DNA from: Oscillospiraceae bacterium
Lineage (GTDB): Bacteria > Bacillota > Clostridia > Oscillospirales > Oscillospiraceae
Direction: 5' to 3'
Length of the DNA: 5,754 bases
Assembly: GCA_031266955.1 (NCBI GenBank)
Contig: JAISAA010000325.1
Span: 1 to 5,754 of the forward strand
Below are positions 1 through 4,354 of this stretch, in pieces (positions within the stretch are counted from its first letter, which is position 1; the number at the start of each line of letters is the position of its first letter). The notes under the pieces were generated by a model. That model saw nothing but the letters and a program-made list of their open reading frames with translations. It made no database searches and was not told the origin of the DNA. A program made the position numbers and the translations under genes.

Positions 1-69
1 ATTCTGAACGGCTGCGACGGCGACGAATATCACTATGACCGAAATCAGCGCGCGGCAGAAAGATATTAG
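1..69 (+). CDS. Possible 3' end of an upstream gene (partial)
   Basis: Frame 1 is open from the left edge to a TAG at 67-69 and would give 22 residues beginning ILNGCDGDEYHY and ending RAAERY. The composition is mixed and hydrophilic, and the codons are in keeping with the rest of the window. A stop here, 34 bp before the -35 box of the next promoter, would make sense for a preceding gene. The stretch is too short to recognise a family. The opposite strand also stays open here and reads as a hydrophobic segment (LISVIVIFVAVAAV), but it has no ATG or TTG start, and its only GTG lies inside the hydrophobic run. Which strand is coding, if either, cannot be settled inside this window. Confidence 0.25.
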   Translation: MLNGCDGDEYHYDRNQRAAERY

Positions 70-102
70 GCTTGAAATCAGACGTCGGACGCATAAACGC
101 GC

Positions 103-131
103 TTGTATTTTTTCGCGCGGCGTATTATAAT
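103..131 (+). promoter_or_regulatory. Sigma-70-type promoter of the HEPN/MNT cassette
   Basis: A -35 box TTGTAT (103-108) and a perfect -10 box TATAAT (126-131) are separated by the ideal 17 bp. Transcription would start near 138, leaving a leader of about 29 nt before the ATG at 167. The layout (TTGTAT-N17-TATAAT) is the same as that of the prfA promoter, which suggests the ordinary housekeeping sigma factor. No operator-like palindrome was seen beside it. Confidence 0.7.
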
Positions 132-166
132 AGGCGAAAACGAGCGCTATGGAAAGCGGTGATATA

Positions 167-559
167 ATGCAAAGTAAGGTCGATTATTGGATAGATTTGT
201 GCGACGACGATATCGTAACGGCAAGAGCGCTGTTGAATTCCAAGCGGCTGCTGCATATGGGCTTTTTCTGCCATATGGTGGTCGAAAAAGCGTTAAAGGC
301 GGTCGTCGCGAGCGTCACGGGGGAAATTCCGCCCAAAATACACGATTTGCCCAAGTTAGCCGTTCGCGGCGGCGTATGGGACGATATAACGGATGCACAA
401 AAGGAATTGATGAAAAATCTGATTCCGCTCCAAATTGAGACGCGTTACCCCGAATACAAGGCGCAAGTCGCGGGGACACTTACTGTCGGATACTGCAAAG
501 AGCTATTGAGCGAAACGGAGGATTTCTTATGTTGGATAAAGCAACGGTTAGGGATATAG
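167..559 (+). CDS. HEPN-domain protein, putative toxin partner of MNT
   Basis: A small all-helical protein of 130 residues that resembles HEPN-domain proteins (PF05168-like) encoded next to minimal nucleotidyltransferases. Family-like segments are the N-terminal helix with VDYWIDL, the central helix HMVVEKALKAVVA (about 36-48), PKIHDLPKLA (about 56-65) and the C-terminal IETRYPEYKA (about 90-99). HEPN toxins of HepT type are RNases neutralised by their MNT partner. Here no arginine lies 4-6 residues before a histidine, so the catalytic Rx4-6H motif is missing and RNase activity is doubtful. I chose the ATG at 167 because GGTGA (158-162) lies 4 nt upstream. The in-frame ATG at 149 would add six residues but has only a weak site and lies very near the predicted transcription start. 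The 3' end overlaps the MNT gene by 31 nt. The family call is good; the toxin role is inferred. Confidence 0.8.
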   Translation: MQSKVDYWIDLCDDDIVTARALLNSKRLLHMGFFCHMVVEKALKAVVASVTGEIPPKIHDLPKLAVRGGVWDDITDAQKELMKNLIPLQIETRYPEYKAQVAGTLTVGYCKELLSETEDFLCWIKQRLGI

Positions 560-843
560 CCGCGAGATACGCGGAGGAAGTGCGCAAGGTATTAAACCCC
601 GACGCAGTCATCCTGTTCGGCTCATACGTGAACGGCACGCCTCACGAATGGAGCGACATAGACATTGCGGTCATCGTAAACGACTTTGACGGGAATTGGC
701 TTAAAACCGCCTCTATGCTGTTCGGTTTGTCTTGGGAAGTCAGCTTGGATATAGAGCCGCACCTGCTCGACGAAACACACGACGCGAGCGGCTTTGTCGA
801 GCACGTGATAAAAACCGGGGAAGTGATTTACAAAGCCGCGTGA
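529..843 (+). CDS. MNT-type nucleotidyltransferase, putative antitoxin
   Basis: A 104-residue minimal nucleotidyltransferase of the DNA polymerase beta superfamily. After an N-terminal helix, strand AVILF leads into GSYVNG, and the signature GSx10DxD is complete with G31-S32 and D43/D45 (SDIDIAVI). A third metal-binding acid is probably D74 in the strand SLDIEPHLL. In characterised HEPN/MNT pairs (HepT/MntA) the MNT protein acts as antitoxin and transfers AMP units to a tyrosine of the HEPN toxin; that function is inferred here from motif and gene order. The start is supported by GGAGG at 517-521, 7 nt before the ATG, inside the end of the HEPN gene. The 31-nt overlap points to translational coupling and joint expression from the promoter at 103-131. 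The length is normal for a single-domain MNT, with no sign of truncation. Confidence 0.88.
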   Translation: MLDKATVRDIAARYAEEVRKVLNPDAVILFGSYVNGTPHEWSDIDIAVIVNDFDGNWLKTASMLFGLSWEVSLDIEPHLLDETHDASGFVEHVIKTGEVIYKAA

Positions 844-874
844 GCTTATAAACGCGCCGTTTGAAAAGCGAAAG

Positions 875-1477
875 CTATTCCCGTATCGCCCGCTCTTTTT
901 TCAGTTTATGTATCATCATTGACGTGCGAATGACGCCGTAAAGCAGCAAAGCCCCCATAAACGCGCTAACGCCATATAAGAATGAGGTAATAGAAAAAAG
1001 CGAACCGGGAAATTCGCCTTTCAGAAATTCTATTATATTTTTGGCAATTGATAATGATATGTCTATGGCAAGAATAATAACGATAATAAGCGACGGCTTT
1101 CTGATTTTACGCAGATGCCAGATGCGCGAGTCGATGTTTCCAATAAGCTCAAACGGGCCCGCGTCAGCTTTTTTCCGGGCGTACAGGAGGTTTCGCCAAT
1201 TAGCTCCAAAAATCTCCGCGCCGCTTTCTCTTACAAGATGTATGTAGTCGTTGGTTACGACGCGATCCCTCGGCTTTTCGAGAAACTGCTTGCGGATGAT
1301 CCACTCGCCGGGGGCGCAGTCCTCGAATGTGTATTGTGTTTTAAGAAAGCCGCGAATTCCTTTCGCGTTTCGCACATCGACCAAGCCTGAGCCCTTGGCG
1401 GACATTTCGTTCAGCCATTTCTCTTCTCTTTCAAAATCCCAGCCCCAGAAAAAGCGCCTGTTGATTACCGTGCTCAT
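875..1477 (-). CDS. DUF2812 membrane protein paired with PadR regulator
   Basis: A 200-residue protein of the DUF2812 type. The soluble N-terminal part (about 10-115) carries the family features: WGWDFEREEKWLNEMSAKG near the start, a YTFEDCAPGEWIIRKQF segment (50-66), and a W..LLYARKK segment near 94-103. Two hydrophobic helices follow, at about 129-148 and 160-183, with basic residues (RKIRK, then HKLKKER) on both outer flanks; this suggests a short hairpin with both ends in the cytoplasm. No signal peptide is seen. The biochemical role of DUF2812 is not known to me; such proteins are commonly encoded just after a PadR regulator and may transmit a membrane or envelope signal. The start is fixed by AGGAGG (1487-1492), 9 nt before the ATG, and by an ATGA overlap with the PadR stop. 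The frame is open further upstream, but that extension is a basic shadow of the PadR gene. It ends 31 bp from the convergent MNT gene. Confidence 0.82.
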   Translation of the reverse strand: MSTVINRRFFWGWDFEREEKWLNEMSAKGSGLVDVRNAKGIRGFLKTQYTFEDCAPGEWIIRKQFLEKPRDRVVTNDYIHLVRESGAEIFGANWRNLLYARKKADAGPFELIGNIDSRIWHLRKIRKPSLIIVIILAIDISLSIAKNIIEFLKGEFPGSLFSITSFLYGVSAFMGALLLYGVIRTSMMIHKLKKERAIRE

Positions 1478-1794
1478 TGAGTTCCGCCTCCTATTATTTT
1501 TTCGCCGTTTTCGATGAGCTCCCGCAGGCGCGAGAGCTCGTTTTCGGTAGCTTTTCTGCCGGACTCTGTTATGACGTACTCTTTTTTGCGGCTGTTGAGT
1601 TCCTCGGGTAACGCCTCGATCCATCCCTTCATCTGCATAGAGCCGAGCGCCCCGTACAGCGTTCCCGCCGCGAGCTTCACTCGTCCGTTTGACATCTGCT
1701 CAGTCTTCTGCATTATGCCATAGCCGTGCAGCGGCGTGTACACGGACAGCAAAACGTAGAAAACAGCCTCAGTCAGCGCTATTTGTTCGGGCAA
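1474..1794 (-). CDS. PadR-family transcriptional regulator
   Basis: A small winged-helix DNA-binding protein of 106 residues. The PadR signature is clear: LTEAVFYVLLSVY (8-20), PLHGYGIMQKTEQMSNG (21-37), the recognition-helix region AAGTLYGALGSMQMKGWI (42-59), the wing RKKEYVITESGRKA (69-82), and a C-terminal helix used for dimerisation. It belongs to the short subfamily usually followed by a DUF2812 membrane protein, as here. The probable start is the TTG at 1794-1792, which lies 8 nt after AGGAGG (1803-1808) and gives the family-like N-terminus MPEQIALTEA. The GTG at 1803-1801 is part of the Shine-Dalgarno sequence and could not be used with it. PadR proteins usually repress their own operon; a palindrome at the transcription start (1835-1844) is a candidate operator. 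The ligand cannot be predicted. Confidence 0.88.
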   Translation of the reverse strand: MPEQIALTEAVFYVLLSVYTPLHGYGIMQKTEQMSNGRVKLAAGTLYGALGSMQMKGWIEALPEELNSRKKEYVITESGRKATENELSRLRELIENGEKIIGGGTQ

Positions 1795-1802
1795 TGCAAA
1801 CA

Positions 1803-1808
1803 CCTCCT
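1803..1808 (-). promoter_or_regulatory. Ribosome binding site that sets the PadR start
   Basis: On the minus strand the sequence TTAGGAGGTGTTTGCATTG has a full AGGAGG at 1808-1803. Its last G is also the first base of the in-frame GTG, so that codon is occluded. The TTG 8 nt downstream (1794-1792) sits at the normal distance. No ATG occurs in frame near this point. Confidence 0.7.
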
Positions 1809-1834
1809 AATTCGTCTTGCGTTATATCGCATGG

Positions 1835-1844
1835 CGTTATAACG
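1835..1844. promoter_or_regulatory. Palindrome CGTTATAACG, candidate PadR operator
   Basis: A perfect 10-bp palindrome lies exactly at the predicted PadR transcription start (about 1843-1844). Half of it is repeated: GCGTTATA occurs at 1834-1841 and again at 1819-1826, 15 bp apart. The location between promoter and coding start fits autoregulation, which is common in PadR regulators. The sequence does not match the ATGT/ACAT half-sites known for the phenolic-acid PadR, so assignment to this protein is an inference from position. Confidence 0.35.
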
Positions 1845-1849
1845 GCGTC

Positions 1850-1877
1850 AGTATATCACATCCCGATATAATGTCAA
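1850..1877 (-). promoter_or_regulatory. Strong promoter of the padR-DUF2812 operon
   Basis: On the minus strand a perfect -35 box TTGACA (1877-1872) is followed after 16 bp by TATACT (1855-1850), a 5/6 match to the -10 consensus. A TG one base upstream of the -10 box makes it an extended -10. A run of seven A residues on this strand (1887-1881) sits 3 bp upstream of the -35 and may act as an UP element. Transcription would begin near 1843 and leave a leader of about 49 nt before the TTG at 1794. Confidence 0.72.
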
Positions 1878-1913
1878 GCATTTTTTTCGGCGCGTCAAAA
1901 AAAATCTTCGCCC

Positions 1914-1942
1914 TTGTATAACCCGCCGCAAGGTGGTATAAT
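1914..1942 (+). promoter_or_regulatory. Promoter of the prfA operon
   Basis: TTGTAT (1914-1919) and TATAAT (1937-1942) are spaced by 17 bp, with TG one base before the -10 (extended -10). A run of eight A residues at 1897-1904 precedes the -35 and may serve as an UP element. Transcription would begin near 1949, giving a leader of about 25 nt. A second TATAAT at 1948-1953 could act as an alternative -10 but lacks a good -35 partner. This promoter runs back to back with the one for padR, their -35 boxes about 36 bp apart. Confidence 0.7.
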
Positions 1943-1973
1943 TTCTGTATAATAAAAACATCAGAGGTACCCG

Positions 1974-3044
1974 ATGCAAGAAAAACTCGCCGCGATAGCG
2001 GAAAAATACGACGCGCTGACCGAAAGCCTGCAAACGCCCGAAATATACTCCGACCCGGCGCGTTACGCAAAGCTTTCCCGCGAGCAAAAAGAGCTTGCCC
2101 CCATCGTCGAAACGTACCGCAAGCTGCTGAAATTCCGTGAGGATATGGGTTCCGCGCACGCCCTTATGGACGATAAGGATCTGAAAGAGCTCGCGCGTGA
2201 GGAATTTGAGGCGGCGCGTCTCGGCGCGGAGCGCGCGGAGGACGAGCTGAAGCTGCTGCTTCTCCCCGGAGACCCGGACGACGGGAAGAGCGTCATAATC
2301 GAGATACGCGGCGGCGCCGGGGGAGACGAGGCCGCTCTTTTCGCGAGCACGCTTTTCCGTATGTATTCGATGTACGCGGAGTCGCGCCGCTGGAAGGTCG
2401 AGATCGCGAATATAAACGAAACGGAGCTCGGCGGGATAAAAGAGGTCAGTTTTATAGTAGAGGGCGGCGGGGCGTATTCCCGGCTCAAATTTGAAAGCGG
2501 CGTCCACAGGGTCCAGCGCGTGCCGGATACGGAAAGCTCCGGCAGGATACACACGTCCACCGTGACCGTCGCCGTGCTTCCGGAGGTGGACGAGGTGGAT
2601 TTTGAAGTAAATCCCGCCGATTTGCAGATAGACACGTTCCGCTCGTCCGGCGCGGGCGGGCAGCACATAAACAAGACCGAAAGCGCGATCCGCATCACGC
2701 ATTTGCCGACCGGTACCGTCGTCGAATGCCAGGACGAGCGGAGCCAGCACAAAAACCGCGACCGCGCGATGAAGATACTCACGTCGAGATTATACGAGGC
2801 GGAGCGCCGCCGTCAGGCGGCACAGCTCGCCGCGGAACGGAAAAGTCAAGTGGGCACGGGCGACAGAAGCGAGCGCATACGCACGTACAATTACCCGCAA
2901 AACCGCATAACAGACCACAGGATATCGACGAATTTCAATAAATTCGACCAGATACTCAACGGCGCGCTCGACGAGGTGATCGACGCGCTGACAATGGCGG
3001 ACCGCGCCGCGAAGCTTGAGTCCGCGGGCGATATGGAGGAGTAA
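1974..3044 (+). CDS. prfA: Peptide chain release factor 1 (RF1)
   Basis: The 356-residue product matches the usual length of RF1 (about 355-360). RF1 acts in the cytoplasm, recognising UAA and UAG in the ribosomal A site and triggering hydrolysis of peptidyl-tRNA. An N-terminal coiled-coil domain (1-100) is followed by IRGGAGGDEAALFA (111-124), the stop-codon reading PxT motif P184-D185-T186 in HRVQRVPDTES, and the catalytic loop SSGAGGQHINKTESAIR with GGQ at 228-230. The PxT tripeptide separates it from RF2, which has SPF at this place, and there is no RF2-type programmed frameshift. Gln230 is the normal target of the PrmC methyltransferase, which is not encoded here. The start ATG has GAGG (1964-1967) 6 nt upstream. 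It is the first gene of a three-gene operon and ends 6 nt before the Sua5-CoaE gene. The long open frames antisense to it are composition artefacts. Confidence 0.97.
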   Translation: MQEKLAAIAEKYDALTESLQTPEIYSDPARYAKLSREQKELAPIVETYRKLLKFREDMGSAHALMDDKDLKELAREEFEAARLGAERAEDELKLLLLPGDPDDGKSVIIEIRGGAGGDEAALFASTLFRMYSMYAESRRWKVEIANINETELGGIKEVSFIVEGGGAYSRLKFESGVHRVQRVPDTESSGRIHTSTVTVAVLPEVDEVDFEVNPADLQIDTFRSSGAGGQHINKTESAIRITHLPTGTVVECQDERSQHKNRDRAMKILTSRLYEAERRRQAAQLAAERKSQVGTGDRSERIRTYNYPQNRITDHRISTNFNKFDQILNGALDEVIDALTMADRAAKLESAGDMEE

Positions 3045-3050
3045 GAGCCT

Positions 3051-4349
3051 GTGGAAACGCCGATAAAAACAATGATCTTGCGCGGCGGCGACGGCAGATT
3101 GCACGCCGACGGCAGATTGCACGCCGACGGCGTCTTGGCCCGAGCCGCCGCCATCCTGCGCGAGGGCGGACTGTGCCTGATTCCGACCGAAACAGTTTAC
3201 GGTATCGCCTGCGACGCGGGGAACCCCTGCGCTCTCGCGCGCCTGCGCGAGCTGAAATCGCGTCCGCCGGAAAAGCCGTTTTCCGTTTTGATGAGAGAGC
3301 TTCCGCGCGTTCACGACCACAATATAAATTGCGATGATGTAAACGACGATATCGATAAGCTCGCGCGCGCGTTCACGCCCGGACCGCTGACCGTCGTTTT
3401 GCCGCGCGGCGGCGGGGAGGCGGCCGGCGGGGGAGTGCCGGAAGGCTCCGTCGGAGTCCGCGTGCCGGCGCACGCGGACACGCTTGAGCTGCTCAGGCTT
3501 TGCGGGTTCCCGCTCGCCGCGCCGTCGGCGAACGCGGCTATGGATGAGCCTCCGGTCAGCTTTGCCGACGCGCTGAGCCGCTTTGACGGCAAGGTCGAAT
3601 GCGCGATAGACGGCGGGGACTGCGCGCGCGGCGTCGAGTCCACGATTTTGGATATGACGGCAGAGCCGCCGAAAATACTCCGCCGCGGCGCGATATCCAA
3701 GCGCGCTTTAGAGGAAGCTCTCGGCAAAAAAATCGACGGTATGACCGTTATCGGTATAACAGGCGGCAGCGGCGCCGGGAAAACAACGGCTATGCGCGTT
3801 TTGAAAACGCTCGGTGCGGAAGCGATAGACTGTGACGAGGTGTATAACGGACTGCTGACGCGGGACGATATGCTCTCAAAGCTCTCAGAGCGCTTCCCCG
3901 GCGCCGTCTCCGGCGAGTCAGGTAACAGGACGCTTGACAAAAAAGCGTTAGGGGAGATAGTATTCCGCGACGAAAGGGCGCTTGCCGACCTCAACGCCAT
4001 CACGCACGGCTGTGTCGGGCGAGAGGTCGCCCGCCTCCTGCGCGAATATCAGCGCACAGGCTCAAAGCTGGCCGCGGTGGACGCGATAGCGCTGATCGAA
4101 AGCGGACGCGCGGAGGCCTGCGATCTGACCGTCGCCGTTACCGCGCCGGAGGAAGCGCGCGTAAAGCGTATTATGGAGCGAGACGGGATTTCGGAGGAAT
4201 ACGCGCGGGCGCGCGTTTCGGCGCAAAAGCCGGAGGAGTTTTATCGCGCGGGCTGCGACGACACACTTATAAACGACGGCGGAGACCGCGAATTTGAGCG
4301 GCGCTGCCTCGAATATTTCACCAAAAAGCTGCAATTAAAACGGAGGTAA
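3051..4349 (+). CDS. tsaC-coaE: Sua5/YrdC (TsaC) - dephospho-CoA kinase fusion
   Basis: A 432-residue protein joining two enzymes. Residues about 27-226 are a Sua5/YrdC/TsaC domain, which makes threonylcarbamoyl-AMP from threonine, bicarbonate and ATP for t6A modification of ANN-decoding tRNAs. Its motifs are PTETVYG (45-51), KSR (69-71), TPGPLTVVL (109-117), VGVRVPAH (134-141), APSAN (157-161), GVESTILD (194-201) and ILRRGAIS (209-216). Residues 231-432 are dephospho-CoA kinase, the last step of CoA synthesis: P-loop GGSGAGKT (238-245), IDCDEV (259-264), LDKKALGEIVF (295-305), LNAITH (314-319), DAIALIES (344-351) and RIMERDGISEEYA (373-385). The long Sua5 C-terminal domain is absent, as in YrdC/TsaC forms. 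The GTG start lies 11 nt after GGAGG (3035-3039). M231 would be a normal CoaE start but has no ribosome site near it, so one polypeptide is expected. An 18-bp tandem repeat lies near the N-terminus. It sits between prfA (6 nt) and the aminopeptidase gene (5 nt). Confidence 0.93.
   Translation: METPIKTMILRGGDGRLHADGRLHADGVLARAAAILREGGLCLIPTETVYGIACDAGNPCALARLRELKSRPPEKPFSVLMRELPRVHDHNINCDDVNDDIDKLARAFTPGPLTVVLPRGGGEAAGGGVPEGSVGVRVPAHADTLELLRLCGFPLAAPSANAAMDEPPVSFADALSRFDGKVECAIDGGDCARGVESTILDMTAEPPKILRRGAISKRALEEALGKKIDGMTVIGITGGSGAGKTTAMRVLKTLGAEAIDCDEVYNGLLTRDDMLSKLSERFPGAVSGESGNRTLDKKALGEIVFRDERALADLNAITHGCVGREVARLLREYQRTGSKLAAVDAIALIESGRAEACDLTVAVTAPEEARVKRIMERDGISEEYARARVSAQKPEEFYRAGCDDTLINDGGDREFERRCLEYFTKKLQLKRR
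3089..3131 (+). repeat. 18-bp tandem repeat inside the Sua5-CoaE gene
   Basis: Two exact 18-bp copies (3089-3106 and 3107-3124, unit beginning CGACGGCAGATTG) are followed by seven bases of a third. They add the repeated peptide GRLHAD at residues 15-26, just before the first helix of the Sua5 domain and ahead of the PTETVYG motif. Because the unit is a multiple of three, the frame is kept. The identity of the copies suggests a recent slippage duplication with little effect on the enzyme. Confidence 0.9.
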
Positions 4350-4354
4350 AACAA

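Noticed and set aside
35..130. Short plus-strand open frame of 31 residues starting at ATG 35
   Set aside because: There is no Shine-Dalgarno sequence, the frame runs through the promoter of the HEPN gene, and the peptide is arginine-rich without features.
848..863. Small hairpin AAACG-CGC-CGTTT between the convergent MNT and DUF2812 genes, considered as a bidirectional terminator
   Set aside because: The stem is only 5 bp with a 3-nt loop and there is no T-run after it on either strand.
1478..1624. N-terminal extension of the DUF2812 protein by 49 residues
   Set aside because: The extension is highly basic (many Arg and Lys), overlaps the PadR gene in another frame, and a good AGGAGG site directs initiation at 1477.
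1857..1875. ACAT...ATGT inverted half-sites as a classical PadR operator
   Set aside because: The half-sites are in the reverse order and 9 bp apart, unlike the known ATGT-N8-ACAT layout, and they lie in the promoter spacer where chance matches are easy.
1881..1904. T7-N9-A8 symmetrical stretch, considered as a terminator stem
   Set aside because: The stem would be only A-T pairs and no transcript ends here, since both flanking genes point away. It fits better as a pair of A-tract promoter elements.
1848..2750. Open frame of 300 codons on the minus strand, antisense to prfA
   Set aside because: It lies opposite the full and well-recognised prfA gene, has arginine-rich low-information sequence typical of GC-rich shadows, and has no ribosome binding site or family motif.
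3311..4003. Long serine/alanine/proline-rich open frame antisense to the Sua5-CoaE gene
   Set aside because: The composition mirrors codons of the real gene on the other strand, and no family features are visible.
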